Positions 34,629 through 46,281 are shown, counted from the first letter of the stretch. The stretch: DNA of 64,000 nt from Pseudomonas mohnii (GCF_900105115.1 NZ_FNRV01000001.1:2104001-2168000), one strand, 5' to 3'. The notes: generated by a model not told the origin, from the sequence alone. Program-made: numbers and translations.

Positions 34629-34645
34629 TTGGCCGCGTTTTTGCT
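34629..34645 (+). promoter_or_regulatory. Sigma-54 (-24/-12) promoter of gcvH
   Basis: TTGGCCGCGTTTTTGCT; the invariant GG (34631-34632) and GC (34643-34644) are separated by exactly 10 bases, close to the consensus TTGGCAC-N5-TTGCW. Start of transcription is expected about 34656, 70 bases before the gcvH ATG. Confidence 0.8.
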
Positions 34646-34726
34646 TAGTAACCCTTCATAAACCAGGGCATTGCCCAAGCATTCAATCGCGTCCACCAGA
34701 CGAGTCTGGCCCCCTTAGGAGTTTCC

Positions 34727-35110
34727 ATGAGCGAGTTGCGTTTTACTGAAGATCACGAATGGCTGCGCACCGAAGCTGACGGCACGGTTACTGTCGGCAT
34801 CACCGTTTTCGCGCAGGACGCATTGGGCGACGTGGTTTTCGTACAACTGCCTGAGCTGCAGTCCTACGACAAAGGCGCTGAAGCCGCCACCGTGGAATCG
34901 GTCAAAGCCGCCAGCGGCGTGTACATGCCACTGGACGGTGAAGTGCTGGAAGTGAACCCTGCGCTGGACAGCAGCCCTGAGCTGGTCAACGAAGATCCGC
35001 TGGGTGAAGGCTGGTTCTTCCGCTTCAAGCCAAATGACGCCTCGGCTGTTGCCCAACTGCTGGATCAGGACGCCTATGACCGTCTGATCAAAGCCAACGC
35101 CGAAGCCTGA
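34727..35110 (+). CDS. gcvH: Glycine cleavage system H protein
   Basis: 127 residues. The lipoyl lysine is Lys60 in [15 protein letters not shown]. The protein shuttles the aminomethyl group between the P, T and L proteins. It is first in the operon gcvH-gcvP-sdaA-gcvT, with a TTAGGAGTTTCC ribosome-binding site, behind the sigma-54 promoter. Usual length. Confidence 0.97.
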   Translation: MSELRFTEDHEWLRTEADGTVTVGITVFAQDALGDVVFVQLPELQSYDKGAEAATVESVKAASGVYMPLDGEVLEVNPALDSSPELVNEDPLGEGWFFRFKPNDASAVAQLLDQDAYDRLIKANAEA

Positions 35111-35121
35111 GGAGCGCTGAC

Positions 35122-37974
35122 ATGACTCAAGTAAGCCTGACAACCGCCAACGAATTCATCGCCCGCCACATCGGCCCGCGCGCCGGCGACGAGCAAGCGA
35201 TGCTCAACAGCCTCGGCTTCGATTCCCTCGAAGCCCTGAGCGCCAGCGTCATTCCCGACAGCATCAAGGGCACCAGCGTGCTCGGCCTGGAAGACGGCCT
35301 GAGCGAAGCCGACGCCCTGGCGCTGATCAAAGGCATCGCGGCCAAGAACCAGCTGTTCAAGACCTACATTGGCCAGGGTTACTACGGCACGCACACGCCG
35401 TCGCCGATCCTGCGCAACCTGCTGGAAAACCCGGCCTGGTACACCGCCTACACCCCGTACCAGCCGGAAATTTCCCAGGGTCGCCTCGAAGCGCTGCTGA
35501 ACTTCCAGACCCTGATCAGCGACCTCACCGGCCTGCCGATCGCCAACGCCTCGCTGCTCGACGAAGCCACCGCCGCCGCCGAAGCCATGACTTTCTGCAA
35601 GCGCCTGAGCAAGAACAAGGGCAGCCACCAGTTCTTCGCCTCCGTGCATTGCCACCCGCAGACCCTCGACGTGCTGCGCACCCGTGCCGAGCCGCTGGGC
35701 ATCGAGGTGGTGGTCGGCGACGAACGCGAGCTGAGCGACGTGACGCCGTTCTTCGGCGCCCTGCTGCAGTACCCGGCGAGCAACGGTGATGTGTTCGACT
35801 ACCGCGCATTGACCGAACGTTTCCACGCCGCCAACGCCCTGGTGGCCGTGGCCGCCGACCTGCTGGCCCTGACCCTGCTGACCCCGCCGGGCGAATTCGG
35901 CGCCGACGTGGCCATCGGCAGCGCCCAACGCTTCGGCGTGCCGCTGGGCTTCGGTGGCCCGCACGCGGCGTACTTCTCCACCAAGGATGCGTTCAAGCGC
36001 GACATGCCGGGCCGTCTGGTCGGTGTCTCGGTGGACCGTTTCGGCAAGCCGGCCTTGCGCCTGGCGATGCAAACCCGCGAGCAACACATCCGTCGCGAGA
36101 AGGCCACGTCCAACATCTGCACCGCGCAGGTGCTGCTGGCCAACATCGCCAGCATGTACGCCGTCTACCACGGCCCGAAAGGCCTGACGCAGATTGCCAA
36201 CCGCGTGCATCAGCTGACCGCGATTCTGGCCAAGGGCTTGAGCGCTTTGGGCCTGAACGTTGAGCAGGAACACTTCTTCGACACGCTGACCCTGGCCACC
36301 GGCGCGCAAACCACCGCGCTGCACGATCAGGCGCGTGCCCGGCAGATCAACCTGCGTGTAGTCGACTCCGAGCGTCTGGGCCTGTCCCTCGACGAAACCA
36401 GCACCCAGGCCGACGTCGAAACCCTGTGGGCCTTGCTGTCCAACGGCCAAACCCTGCCGGACTTCGCCGCCCTCGCCGCTTCGACTCAAGCGACCCTCCC
36501 GGCCGCGCTGGTGCGTCAGTCGCCGATCCTCAGCCACCCGGTGTTCAACCGCTATCACTCGGAAACCGAGCTGATGCGCTACCTGCGCAAACTGGCGGAC
36601 AAGGACCTGGCGCTCGATCGCACCATGATCCCGCTGGGCTCGTGCACCATGAAACTCAACGCCGCCAGCGAAATGATCCCGGTGACCTGGGCCGAGTTCG
36701 GCGCGCTGCACCCGTTCGCCCCGGCCGAGCAAAGCGCCGGCTACCAGCAACTGACCGACGAACTGGAAGCGATGCTCTGCGCCGCCACCGGTTACGACGC
36801 GATCTCCCTGCAGCCGAACGCCGGTTCCCAGGGTGAATACGCCGGCCTGCTGGCCATTCGTGCCTACCACCAGAGCCGTGGCGAAGACCGCCGCGACATC
36901 TGCCTGATCCCGTCGTCGGCCCACGGCACCAACCCGGCCACCGCCAACATGGCCGGCATGCGCGTGGTGGTCACCGCCTGCGATGCCCGTGGCAACGTCG
37001 ACATCGAAGACCTGCGCACCAAGGCCATCGAGCACCGCGAACACCTCGCCGCGCTGATGATCACCTACCCGTCGACCCACGGTGTGTTCGAGGAAGGCAT
37101 CCGCGAAATCTGCGGCATCATTCATGACAACGGCGGCCAGGTGTACATCGACGGCGCCAACATGAACGCCATGGTCGGCCTCTGCGCGCCGGGCAAGTTC
37201 GGCGGCGACGTCTCGCACCTGAACCTGCACAAGACCTTCTGCATTCCCCACGGCGGTGGCGGCCCGGGCGTCGGCCCGATCGGTGTGAAATCGCACCTGG
37301 CGCCGTTCCTGCCAGGTCACGCGCAGATGGACCGCAAGCAAGGCGCGGTGTGCGCCGCGCCATTCGGCAGCGCGAGCATCCTGCCGATCACCTGGATGTA
37401 CATCCGCATGATGGGCGGCGCCGGCCTCAAGCGCGCCTCGCAACTGGCGATCCTCAACGCCAACTACATTTCCCGTCGCCTCGAAGAGCACTACCCGGTG
37501 CTCTACACCGGCAGCAACGGCCTGGTGGCCCACGAGTGCATCCTCGACCTGCGTCCGCTGAAAGACAGCAGCGGCATCAGCGTCGACGACGTGGCCAAGC
37601 GCCTGATCGACTTCGGTTTCCACGCCCCGACCATGTCGTTCCCGGTGGCCGGCACGTTGATGATCGAGCCGACCGAAAGCGAATCCAAAGAAGAACTGGA
37701 CCGTTTCTGCGACGCCATGATCCGCATCCGCGAAGAAATCCGCGCGGTGGAAAACGGCACCCTGGACAAGGACGACAACCCGCTGAAAAACGCCCCGCAC
37801 ACTGCGGCGGAGCTGGTGGGCGAGTGGTCGCATCCGTATAGCCGGGAGCAGGCGGTTTATCCGGTAGCGTCGCTGATCGAAGGCAAATACTGGCCACCGG
37901 TCGGTCGGGTCGACAACGTCTTCGGTGACCGCAACCTGGTTTGCGCCTGCCCGTCGATCGAAAGCTACGCTTAA
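35122..37974 (+). CDS. gcvP: Glycine dehydrogenase (decarboxylating), P protein
   Basis: 950 residues, homodimeric long form with the two ancestral halves fused. PLP binds Lys704 in [17 protein letters not shown]. It decarboxylates glycine and loads the aminomethyl group on GcvH. The gene starts 11 bases after gcvH. Codon use is strikingly GC-rich at third positions, as in other highly expressed genes of this window. Confidence 0.98.
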   Translation: MTQVSLTTANEFIARHIGPRAGDEQAMLNSLGFDSLEALSASVIPDSIKGTSVLGLEDGLSEADALALIKGIAAKNQLFKTYIGQGYYGTHTPSPILRNLLENPAWYTAYTPYQPEISQGRLEALLNFQTLISDLTGLPIANASLLDEATAAAEAMTFCKRLSKNKGSHQFFASVHCHPQTLDVLRTRAEPLGIEVVVGDERELSDVTPFFGALLQYPASNGDVFDYRALTERFHAANALVAVAADLLALTLLTPPGEFGADVAIGSAQRFGVPLGFGGPHAAYFSTKDAFKRDMPGRLVGVSVDRFGKPALRLAMQTREQHIRREKATSNICTAQVLLANIASMYAVYHGPKGLTQIANRVHQLTAILAKGLSALGLNVEQEHFFDTLTLATGAQTTALHDQARARQINLRVVDSERLGLSLDETSTQADVETLWALLSNGQTLPDFAALAASTQATLPAALVRQSPILSHPVFNRYHSETELMRYLRKLADKDLALDRTMIPLGSCTMKLNAASEMIPVTWAEFGALHPFAPAEQSAGYQQLTDELEAMLCAATGYDAISLQPNAGSQGEYAGLLAIRAYHQSRGEDRRDICLIPSSAHGTNPATANMAGMRVVVTACDARGNVDIEDLRTKAIEHREHLAALMITYPSTHGVFEEGIREICGIIHDNGGQVYIDGANMNAMVGLCAPGKFGGDVSHLNLHKTFCIPHGGGGPGVGPIGVKSHLAPFLPGHAQMDRKQGAVCAAPFGSASILPITWMYIRMMGGAGLKRASQLAILNANYISRRLEEHYPVLYTGSNGLVAHECILDLRPLKDSSGISVDDVAKRLIDFGFHAPTMSFPVAGTLMIEPTESESKEELDRFCDAMIRIREEIRAVENGTLDKDDNPLKNAPHTAAELVGEWSHPYSREQAVYPVASLIEGKYWPPVGRVDNVFGDRNLVCACPSIESYA

Positions 37975-37987
37975 GAAAAGCAGCCTC

Positions 37988-38056
37988 TAGCGGCAAGCCT
38001 CAAGCTGCAAGAAAGAGCCGATCGGCTTTAACTTGCAGCTTGTTGCTTGCCGCTTA
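37988..38056. repeat. Long inverted repeat between gcvP and sdaA
   Basis: Left arm AGCGGCAAGCCTCAAGCTGC and right arm GCAGCTTGTTGCTTGCCGCT flank an inner palindrome around GCCGATCGGC. The sequence class differs from the GAGCGAGC REPs. It occupies the position of glyA2 in the P. aeruginosa operon. Confidence 0.8.
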
Positions 38057-38104
38057 GCGCTCGCGCGCTGGCGCGCGCCTATAACAAGAAACCGGAGAAC
38101 AACC

Positions 38105-39481
<1,377 letters not shown>

Positions 39482-39517
39482 TGTGCGCTCACCTGCACAC
39501 TTCTTCAGGAGCTGAAT

Positions 39518-40642
39518 ATGTCCACCGAACAACTGTTGAAAACCCCGTTACACGCCCTGCACATCGAGCTCGGCGCACGCATGGTTCCGTTCGCGGGCTA
39601 TGACATGCCTGTGCAATACCCGCTGGGCGTGATGAAAGAACACCAGCACACCCGCGACCAGGCCGGCCTGTTTGATGTGTCGCACATGGGCCAGATCCGC
39701 CTGACCGGCGCCAATGCCGCCAAGGCTCTGGAAACCCTCGTGCCAGTGGACATCATCGACCTGCCGGTGGGCATGCAGCGCTACGCGATGTTCACCAATG
39801 AGAGCGGTGGCATCCTCGACGACCTGATGGTCGCCAACCTGGGTAACGACGAGTTGTTCCTGGTGGTCAACGCCGCCTGTAAAGATCAGGATCTGGCGCA
39901 CCTGCGCAAGCACATCGGCGATCAATGCACCATCGAGCCACTGTTCGAAGAACGCGCGCTGCTCGCACTGCAAGGCCCGGCGGCCGTCACGGTCCTGGCA
40001 CGCCTGGCGCCGGAAGTGGCGAAGATGACATTCATGCAGTTCACTCGAGTGAAGCTTTTGGGCGTGGAGTGTTTTGTCAGCCGCTCGGGCTACACCGGTG
40101 AAGACGGCTTCGAAATCTCCGTGCCGGCACAAAACGCCGAAGCCCTGGCCCGTGCCCTGCTGGCCGAACCTGAAGTCGAAGCCATCGGCCTTGGCGCGCG
40201 CGACTCGTTGCGCCTGGAAGCGGGCCTGTGCCTGTACGGCCACGACATGAACACCGACACCACTCCGATCGAAGCCAGCCTGTTGTGGGCCATCTCCAAG
40301 CCACGCCGTGCCGATGGCGCGCGGGCCGGTGGCTTCCCCGGCGCCGAGACGGTATTCGCCCAACAACAGACCGGTGTCGGCCGCAAACGTGTCGGCCTGC
40401 TGCCGCAGGAACGCACCCCGGTGCGCGAAGGCGCAGAGATCGTCAACGAAGCCGGCGAGATCATCGGCAGCGTCTGCAGCGGCGGTTTCGGGCCGACCCT
40501 TGGCGGTCCTTTGGCGATGGGTTACCTCGACAGCGCTTATATCGCGCTCGATACGCCGGTCTGGGCGATTGTTCGTGGGAAAAAGGTTCCTTTGCTTGTA
40601 AGCAAAATGCCATTTGTTCCACAACGCTACTATCGCGGCTGA
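39518..40642 (+). CDS. gcvT: Glycine cleavage system T protein (aminomethyltransferase)
   Basis: 374 residues. It transfers the methylene carbon from the aminomethyl-lipoyl-GcvH to tetrahydrofolate and releases ammonia. Seen: [20 protein letters not shown] near the N-terminus, [27 protein letters not shown] and [18 protein letters not shown]. Last gene of the operon, 36 bases after sdaA. Confidence 0.97.
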   Translation: MSTEQLLKTPLHALHIELGARMVPFAGYDMPVQYPLGVMKEHQHTRDQAGLFDVSHMGQIRLTGANAAKALETLVPVDIIDLPVGMQRYAMFTNESGGILDDLMVANLGNDELFLVVNAACKDQDLAHLRKHIGDQCTIEPLFEERALLALQGPAAVTVLARLAPEVAKMTFMQFTRVKLLGVECFVSRSGYTGEDGFEISVPAQNAEALARALLAEPEVEAIGLGARDSLRLEAGLCLYGHDMNTDTTPIEASLLWAISKPRRADGARAGGFPGAETVFAQQQTGVGRKRVGLLPQERTPVREGAEIVNEAGEIIGSVCSGGFGPTLGGPLAMGYLDSAYIALDTPVWAIVRGKKVPLLVSKMPFVPQRYYRG

Positions 40643-41046
40643 TTGACTGTTCCTATAAGTAACGCGGTTGCGTTAACAGTGCACTAATGTGTAACGCAAC
40701 CGCCATAAAATAGTGCACTGTTTGAATCTAAGCTTCGATTATGAACTTTGCTTATAACGATCGAAAACAATTGAACAAGCATAACGAATAACGCAGCCAC
40801 TAACGGCCCGGAAAATTGCTCAAACTGAGGAAAACCGGGGGCTTTGCGGGGGCTTGTTTTTTCTCCCGTAGTTGGCGTAGAGTTTGTTCACTGTGTTTGC
40901 ATGGGTCGCTTGGAATCGTGACCTGGGCAGTAGCCTACAAGTTAGCTACATCCCGTTCGACGTCTTCTTACTCTCCTGCAACCAGCCCCAGTACTCTTTC
41001 ATGAGAAGGAGGCTGTCATCAATTTTAGCGTCAAAGGAAATAAGAA
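40643..41046. other. 404-base gap between gcvT and the cold-shock gene
   Basis: It holds the interleaved inverted repeats at 40664-40722, then AT-rich sequence and the promoter and likely long 5' leader of the cold-shock gene (cold-shock mRNAs commonly have leaders over 100 bases). No convincing small open frame. An AAGGAGG ribosome-binding-like string at 41005 lies too far (over 30 bases) from the ATG to serve it; AAGGAAATAAGA at 41034 does. Confidence 0.6.
40664..40722. repeat. Two interleaved perfect 12-bp inverted repeats
   Basis: Arm A GCGGTTGCGTTA (40664-40675) pairs with TAACGCAACCGC (40692-40703). Arm B AACAGTGCACTA (40675-40686) pairs with TAGTGCACTGTT (40711-40722). The order A-B-A'-B' makes the two hairpins alternatives or a pseudoknot. 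Confidence 0.85.
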
Positions 41047-41259
41047 ATGTCCCAACGTCAGAGCGGTACCGTCAAGTGGTTTAACGACGAGAAAGGTTTT
41101 GGTTTTATCACTCCAGAGAGCGGTCCGGATCTGTTCGTACATTTCCGCGCCATTCAGGGCAACGGCTTCAAGAGCCTGAAAGAAGGCCAAAAAGTGACTT
41201 TCATCGCCGTGCAAGGCCAGAAAGGCATGCAGGCTGACGAAGTCATCGCAGAAGCCTAA
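41047..41259 (+). CDS. CspA-family cold-shock protein
   Basis: 70 residues, one cold-shock domain. RNP1 is KGFGFITP and RNP2 is LFVHFRAI. Such proteins bind single-stranded RNA or DNA and act as RNA chaperones. ATG follows AAGGAAATAAGA. A strong terminator lies 12 bases after the stop. A related domain is fused to a membrane anchor in the gene at 57375. Confidence 0.96.
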
Positions 41260-41271
41260 TTTTCTGTAACG

Positions 41272-41306
41272 AAAAAGCCCCTGATGCTGACATCAGGGGC
41301 TTTTTT
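41272..41306 (+). terminator. Rho-independent terminator of the cold-shock gene
   Basis: AAAAAGCCCCTGATG, short loop, CATCAGGGGCTTTTTT; perfect stem with T run. Confidence 0.92.
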
Positions 41307-41354
41307 GTGCGCGCAAATCCGTAAAATGGCTTCTTTTTTCGCCGAGAGCCTGCC

Positions 41355-41843
41355 ATGTCGAAACACCTGCTTACTCCTCAGGGCGATTTCCCTGTCGCTG
41401 GCCTGGGTCGTCGCCTGGCCGCGATGTTCTACGACTTCCTGCTGTGTACCGCGCTGCTGATCGTCACCAGCGGCATCTACAAGATGATTCAAATGGCGAT
41501 CATCGGCGAAGACAAAATGCGCGCCCTCACCGAATCCGGCGCACTGGATGGCGATCCATTGCTGTCGACAGTGCTCCTGTTCGTACTGTTCGGCTTTTTC
41601 GCCAAGTTCTGGACCTGGTCTGGGCAGACGCTGGGAATGCAGGTCTGGTGCATCCGCGTGCAGAATGCCGATGGCTCAGCCATCAGCCTGTGGCAGGCTT
41701 TGCTGCGTTTCGTGGTGGCCATCGCATCGCTGCTATGTGTCGGCCTGGGTTTTTTCTGGTCGCTGTTCGACAAGCAGAAACGCAGTTGGCATGACATGTA
41801 TTCCAATACCCGGCTGGTGCGGATTCCCAAGAAGACCAAGTAA
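41355..41843 (+). CDS. RDD family membrane protein
   Basis: 162 residues. The RDD signature appears as FPVAGLGRRLAAMFYDFLLCTALLIV, and three hydrophobic segments (about 25-45, 70-90, 115-135) make it an inner-membrane protein. SGQTLGMQVWCIRVQNADG matches the conserved loop. Function of RDD proteins is varied (some are ion transporters); none can be named here. It ends at a terminator shared with nadA. Confidence 0.9.
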   Translation: MSKHLLTPQGDFPVAGLGRRLAAMFYDFLLCTALLIVTSGIYKMIQMAIIGEDKMRALTESGALDGDPLLSTVLLFVLFGFFAKFWTWSGQTLGMQVWCIRVQNADGSAISLWQALLRFVVAIASLLCVGLGFFWSLFDKQKRSWHDMYSNTRLVRIPKKTK

Positions 41844-41855
41844 TCCACCGGATGC

Positions 41856-41888
41856 AAAAACGCCCCGATCGGATCGGGGCGTTTTTTT
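41856..41888. terminator. Bidirectional terminator between the RDD gene and nadA
   Basis: AAAAACGCCCCGATC followed by GATCGGGGCGTTTTTTT. The A and T runs on both sides let it serve both convergent genes. Confidence 0.9.
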
Positions 41889-41905
41889 GACTCCAGGTCG
41901 CAAAA

Positions 41906-42964
41906 TCAGGCGTTGCCCGCCAGTTTCATTCGCGCCGCATGGGTGAAATCGAGCATGCGTTTCAGCGGTCGGATCGCCTGTGGAATCAGCGCAGGATCAA
42001 CAAAGATCTCATTCGCCCCCTCCTTCAAGCTCTTGAGCGTGCGCTCAAGGGTATTCATCGCCATCCACGGGCAATGCGCACAACTGCGGCACGCCGCGCC
42101 GTTACCGGCCGTTGGCGCCTCGATAAAGACCTTGTCCGGACACAGCTGCTGCATCTTGTAGAAGATGCCACGGTCAGTGGCGACAATCAGAGTCTTGTTC
42201 GGCAGGCTCTGCGCCGCCGCGATCAGCTGACTGGTGGAGCCAACGGCATCCGCCAGCTCGATCACCGACGTCGGCGATTCCGGGTGCACCAGAATCGCCG
42301 CATCGGGATACAGCGCCTTCATGTCTTCGAGCTGCTTGGATTTGAATTCCTCGTGAACGATGCAGGCACCATCCCAAAGCAGCATGTCGGCGCCGGTCTG
42401 GCGCTGAATGTAGGTGCCCAGGTGCTTGTCCGGGCCCCAGATGATCGTTTCGCCGTTATCCATGAGGCTCTCGACGATCTCCAGCGCGCAGCTGGACGTC
42501 ACCACCCAATCCGCCCGGGCTTTGACCGCTGCCGACGTGTTGGCATAAACCACCACCGTACGCTCGGGGTGCTGATCGCAGAACGCGGAAAACTCGTCGA
42601 CGGGGCAACCCAGGTCCAGCGAACAAGTCGCTTCCAGGGTCGGCATCAGGATGCGCTTTTCCGGGTTGAGGATTTTGGCGGTTTCGCCCATGAACTTCAC
42701 ACCGGCGACCACGACGGTCTTGGCCGGATGGGCATTGCCGAACCGGGCCATCTCCAGCGAATCGGAGACACAGCCCCCGGTTTCTTCAGCCAGGGCCTGA
42801 ATGATCGGATCACAATAGAAGTGAGCCACCAGCACTGCATCCTGAGCCTTGAGCTCGGCAGCGATGGCGGCACGGTAATAGGCTTCCTCATCGGCGGTCA
42901 GCGGCTTGGGCTGCTTGGCGTCGAGGTGGGCTTGAACCAGAAGGCGTTCGGAAATCTGCGTCAT
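41906..42964 (-). CDS. nadA: Quinolinate synthase A
   Basis: 352 residues. It condenses iminoaspartate with dihydroxyacetone phosphate to quinolinate in NAD synthesis, using a 4Fe-4S cluster. Cluster cysteines are expected in [16 protein letters not shown] and the [10 protein letters not shown] stretch. [19 protein letters not shown] is the conserved N-terminal part. Monocistronic, minus strand. Confidence 0.97.
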   Translation of the reverse strand: MTQISERLLVQAHLDAKQPKPLTADEEAYYRAAIAAELKAQDAVLVAHFYCDPIIQALAEETGGCVSDSLEMARFGNAHPAKTVVVAGVKFMGETAKILNPEKRILMPTLEATCSLDLGCPVDEFSAFCDQHPERTVVVYANTSAAVKARADWVVTSSCALEIVESLMDNGETIIWGPDKHLGTYIQRQTGADMLLWDGACIVHEEFKSKQLEDMKALYPDAAILVHPESPTSVIELADAVGSTSQLIAAAQSLPNKTLIVATDRGIFYKMQQLCPDKVFIEAPTAGNGAACRSCAHCPWMAMNTLERTLKSLKEGANEIFVDPALIPQAIRPLKRMLDFTHAARMKLAGNA

Positions 42965-43176
42965 GTTCGCAAGACCTGCAGGCGCATTCGCGCGAAAGTC
43001 GAGTATACACCCGGCTCCGGACCCTTCAGGGGGTACCGCCGGGAAAGTGGGTATTCATCAGGCACGGACAGTTTTGAAGCTGGGCAAGGCTACAGAATAT
43101 CCCGGGGATGCAAAAGATGATTCTGACCTGCGTCACGCAGTGCAGCCCAAGAATGGGACGGACCTAAATCGCGGGC

Positions 43177-43218
43177 AAAAAAAAATCCGGAAATCCTCAC
43201 TTTCGTGGGCCTTCCAGA
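43177..43218 (-). terminator. Terminator downstream of tRNA-Lys
   Basis: On the minus strand TCTGGAA pairs loosely with TTTCCGGA, then nine T. It starts 21 bases after the tRNA 3' end. Confidence 0.6.
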
Positions 43219-43238
43219 CTTTTAAAACAGCTTGAAAA

Positions 43239-43314
43239 TGGTGGGTCGTGTGGGATTCGAACCTACGACCAATTGGTTAAAAGCCAACTGCTCTACCAAC
43301 TGAGCTAACGACCC
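43239..43314 (-). tRNA. tRNA-Lys (anticodon TTT)
   Basis: 76 bases with encoded CCA. Read on the minus strand: acceptor GGGTCGT paired with ACGACCC, D-arm AGCTCAGTTGGTAGAGC, anticodon loop CTTTTAA with TTT, and T-arm containing GGTTCGAATCC. All arms pair. Confidence 0.97.
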
Positions 43315-43331
43315 GCTGTGTGGTGGCGCGT

Positions 43332-43359
43332 ATAATACTGATTTTTAAGGACTATTCAA
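43332..43359 (-). promoter_or_regulatory. Sigma-70 promoter of tRNA-Lys
   Basis: Minus-strand TTGAAT, 16 bases, TATTAT; the -10 box ends 18 bases before the mature tRNA 5' end. Confidence 0.6.
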
Positions 43360-43377
43360 CACCTTTTTTAAAATAAT

Positions 43378-44070
43378 TCAAAAATAAGGTGTCGGGTCGC
43401 TGATTCCGGCCGCTGCAAAGCCTTCCGCACGCAGTCGGCAGCTGTCGCACTTACCGCAGGCATGGCCATTATCGTCGGCCTGATAGCAGGAAACGGTCAG
43501 GCTGTAGTCCACACCGAGCTTCACGCCAGCCTGGACGATCTGCGCCTTGCTCAGGTTTTGCAGTGGCGCCTGGATGCGGAAGCCCTGCCCTTCTACGCCG
43601 GCCTTGGTAGCCAGATTGGCCATGCGCTCGAACGCTTCGACGAACTCGGGACGGCAATCAGGGTAACCGGAGTAGTCGACTGCGTTCACGCCGATAAAGA
43701 TGTCACGCGCGCCCAGCACTTCCGCCCAACCCAGCGCCAGCGAGAGAAACACCGTGTTGCGTGCCGGGACGTAAGTCACCGGAATGCCTTCGCTCGGCGC
43801 TTCCGGCACGTCGATGCTGCTGTCGGTCAGCGCCGATCCGCCAATGCCATTCAGGTTCAGTCCGATCACCTTGTGCTCGACCACACCCAAATCACGAGCA
43901 ACACGTTCGGCAGCGTGCAATTCGGCACGGTGCCGCTGACCATAGTCGAAGCTCATGGTGTAGCAGCTGTAGCCATCGGCGCGGGCCATGGCCACGACAG
44001 TCGCCGAGTCCAAACCTCCGGAAAGCAGGATGACCGCACGTTTTTCAGCAGTGTTCAGTTGTTCTGTCAT
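43378..44070 (-). CDS. queC: 7-cyano-7-deazaguanine synthase
   Basis: 230 residues from ATG 44070. It makes preQ0 from 7-carboxy-7-deazaguanine with ATP and ammonia in queuosine synthesis. The N-type ATP pyrophosphatase loop SGGLDSAT is at 17-24, and four zinc cysteines are in the C-terminal [17 protein letters not shown] region. It starts one base after queE ends. Confidence 0.97.
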   Translation of the reverse strand: MTEQLNTAEKRAVILLSGGLDSATVVAMARADGYSCYTMSFDYGQRHRAELHAAERVARDLGVVEHKVIGLNLNGIGGSALTDSSIDVPEAPSEGIPVTYVPARNTVFLSLALGWAEVLGARDIFIGVNAVDYSGYPDCRPEFVEAFERMANLATKAGVEGQGFRIQAPLQNLSKAQIVQAGVKLGVDYSLTVSCYQADDNGHACGKCDSCRLRAEGFAAAGISDPTPYF

Positions 44071-44071
44071 A

Positions 44072-44719
44072 TCAGCGCCCCGGTTCGTCGTTCCAAAGAT
44101 ATTTATGCAGCTGCAATTGCAGACGCACTGGCAGGTTGTCCGCCACCACCCAGTCAGCCAGGTCCCGAGCATTAAGGTCATGGTGACTAGGCGAGAACAG
44201 GACTTCGCCGGCGCGCCGATCAAGACCGTACTGGATCAATTTGGACACGGACCAGTCATAGTCTTCCCGCGAGCAGATGACGAACTTCACCTGATCGTTG
44301 GGCGTGAGCAGCTCAATGTTCTCGTAACGGTTGCGATGCGCCTCGTTCGAACCTGGCGTTTTCAGGTCGACGACGCGACTGACGCGGGAATCTACCGCCG
44401 ATATATCGAGAGAACCACTGGTTTCCAGTGACACTTCGTAACCGGCATCGCACAACCGCTTGAGCAATGGAATGGCATTGGGTTGTGCCAGAGGCTCGCC
44501 GCCAGTGACACAAACATAACGCGGACGGAAACCAGCCACTTGCTCAAGAATATCGTCAAGCGTGCGGATGGTTCCGCCGGTGAAGGCGTAGGCACTGTCA
44601 CAGTATTGGCAACGCAACGGGCAACCGGTCAGACGCACAAAAACAGTGGGCAGGCCGGCGGTCCGAGTTTCACCCTGCAACGAGTAGAAAACTTCGGTAA
44701 TTCTCAATGTGTCTTGCAT
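44072..44719 (-). CDS. queE: 7-carboxy-7-deazaguanine synthase (radical SAM)
   Basis: 215 residues from ATG 44719. The radical SAM triad is Cys33, Cys37, Cys40 in [11 protein letters not shown], and the N-terminal [10 protein letters not shown] is the QueE substrate-binding signature. It converts 6-carboxytetrahydropterin to CDG for QueC. The queE-queC order follows the tol-pal cluster as in P. aeruginosa. Confidence 0.96.
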   Translation of the reverse strand: MQDTLRITEVFYSLQGETRTAGLPTVFVRLTGCPLRCQYCDSAYAFTGGTIRTLDDILEQVAGFRPRYVCVTGGEPLAQPNAIPLLKRLCDAGYEVSLETSGSLDISAVDSRVSRVVDLKTPGSNEAHRNRYENIELLTPNDQVKFVICSREDYDWSVSKLIQYGLDRRAGEVLFSPSHHDLNARDLADWVVADNLPVRLQLQLHKYLWNDEPGR

Positions 44720-44837
44720 AGTCGCCACGGGCGTAACAGCTAAACAGGCTGTCCGCCTCCGTCAGGCACTTCAAGGAACCCCGGCAATGCGCAGATCCCA
44801 AAAAGCGTGTTTCAGAAAAAGGGGGTGAATTCTAACG

Positions 44838-44860
44838 AAAAAACCCGCGACAAGCGCGGG
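44838..44860 (-). terminator. Rho-independent terminator of the tol-pal cluster
   Basis: Minus strand CCCGCG-CTTGT-CGCGGG then six T, 26 bases after the cpoB stop. Confidence 0.85.
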
Positions 44861-44885
44861 TTTCTTCGAAACGGGTCAAGCAGGC

Positions 44886-45725
44886 TTACATGCGCTGCAG
44901 ATCGCGTTGAGCCAGCTGAGCGGCGGAAGTGCCCGGATACTGGGAAACCACCTGCTGCAGAATGCCTTTGACGCGGTCGGTGTGACCGAGACGGCGCTCT
45001 ACGTCAGCGAGCTTGTACAGCGAATCAGGCACCTTGGCGTGCTTCGGGTACAGCTGCGAAACCTTGGCAAACGCCTGACCTGCGCCTTGCAGATCGCCTT
45101 TGGCCAGGTTGACTTCGCCCAACCAGTACTGGGCATTACCCGCGTATTGGCTGTTCGGGTATTTGCGCAAGAACGCGGCGAAAGCCTGACTGGCCTTGTC
45201 GAAATCCTTGGCCTTGATCAGGTCGAAGGCTGCGTCGTAATAGAGCTTTTCCTTCGCCGGGTCCGCCGGTTCACTACCCGCGGCGGGTGCTTGAGCGGCA
45301 GCCGCTCCCGCACCTGCGCCAGCTGCAGCAACGGGGGCATTCAAATTGCCACCGGTAGAAGAATTCTCAGGAGTCGCGGCCGGTGCAGCGCCGGTTCCTA
45401 TGCGCCGATCCAGGTCCTGGTATCGCTCCAGGTTTTCCTGCTTCATGCGCGCTACATCATTCTGCAGAACCTCGATCGCGCCTTGCTGACGCTCGATTTG
45501 TTGCTGCATCGATTGCAGTTGGTTGAACAGCTCGCCCTGTGCCGAGACAGGGGCCGAAACCCCTCCCCCGGCATAGGCGCCGTTCGTACCGTAACCTGCA
45601 GGCGGATAACTGCTCCCGCTATTGTTATAACCGGAGTTGTTATCGACCACAGGAACCGCAGCCCACACCGAAAGCGGTGCGAGACTGAGAGCCAGAACAG
45701 TTACAGCACGACGGCACGTTCGCAT
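44886..45725 (-). CDS. cpoB: Tol-Pal system protein CpoB (YbgF)
   Basis: 279 residues. Signal peptide 1-22 (LSLAPLSVWAA), a Gly/Asn/Ser-rich linker, a trimerising coiled coil about 60-105 (QLQSMQQQIERQQGAIEVLQ), an Ala/Pro linker, then TPR repeats about 155-279 (YDAAFDLIKAKDFDKASQAF, NAQYWLGEVNLAKGDLQGA). It couples peptidoglycan synthesis to outer-membrane constriction. It lies 6 bases after pal and ends the cluster. Confidence 0.95.
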   Translation of the reverse strand: MRTCRRAVTVLALSLAPLSVWAAVPVVDNNSGYNNSGSSYPPAGYGTNGAYAGGGVSAPVSAQGELFNQLQSMQQQIERQQGAIEVLQNDVARMKQENLERYQDLDRRIGTGAAPAATPENSSTGGNLNAPVAAAGAGAGAAAAQAPAAGSEPADPAKEKLYYDAAFDLIKAKDFDKASQAFAAFLRKYPNSQYAGNAQYWLGEVNLAKGDLQGAGQAFAKVSQLYPKHAKVPDSLYKLADVERRLGHTDRVKGILQQVVSQYPGTSAAQLAQRDLQRM

Positions 45726-45731
45726 GACGAA

Positions 45732-46229
45732 TTACTTACGCAGTTCGACGCGACGGTTTTGAGCCCAGGACTGCTCGTCGTTGCCGGTAGCAACTGGACG
45801 CTCTTCGCCGTAGGAAACCAGTTCCAGCTGAGCTGGGGAAACACCTTGCAGTACCAGGTAGCGCTGAACGGCTTTCGCACGACGCTCGCCCAGTGCCATG
45901 TTGTACTCACGAGTACCACGTTCGTCGGTGTTGCCTTCCAGAACAACGCGAGCGCCGTTTGCTTTCAGGTCTTTGGCGTGAACGTCCAGAGCGCGCATGG
46001 CTTCTGGCTTCAGGTCCGAGCTGTCGTATTCGAAGTAGAAAGTGGTGATTGCGCGCAGAGCAGCTTCTTCGCTCAGGGAGCCGTCAACTGCACCAGTGTT
46101 TGCGCCGTAACCAGCGTTTGGATCTACAGCGCCTTCACCGGCATTGTCGCCGCCTTTGGACGAGCAACCTACAGCTACAGCCATGGCCAGAGCCAGCGCA
46201 GCAAATTTACCAAACTTCAGCATTTCCAT
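45732..46229 (-). CDS. pal: Peptidoglycan-associated lipoprotein Pal (OprL)
   Basis: 165 residues. The lipobox AVGC puts the lipidated Cys at 22; the OmpA-like peptidoglycan-binding domain spans about 55-165 with [21 protein letters not shown]. It anchors the outer membrane to the wall and binds TolB. A 52-base gap separates it from tolB, enough for its own promoter. Confidence 0.97.
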   Translation of the reverse strand: MEMLKFGKFAALALAMAVAVGCSSKGGDNAGEGAVDPNAGYGANTGAVDGSLSEEAALRAITTFYFEYDSSDLKPEAMRALDVHAKDLKANGARVVLEGNTDERGTREYNMALGERRAKAVQRYLVLQGVSPAQLELVSYGEERPVATGNDEQSWAQNRRVELRK

Positions 46230-46281
46230 CGTGAAACTCCTAATGAACCCCAGTGTGTTAAGTAAAACGTATAGCGCCGCG

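Noticed and set aside
35074..37833. 919-codon open frame antisense to gcvP
   Set aside because: It mirrors the gcvP codons (strong third-position GC), has low-complexity Val/Gly/Gln sequence and no ribosome-binding site. The plus-strand GcvP is unambiguous.
40816..41084. Short open frames upstream of the cold-shock gene
   Set aside because: Overlap the promoter and leader, no plausible start signals, and peptide composition unlike proteins.
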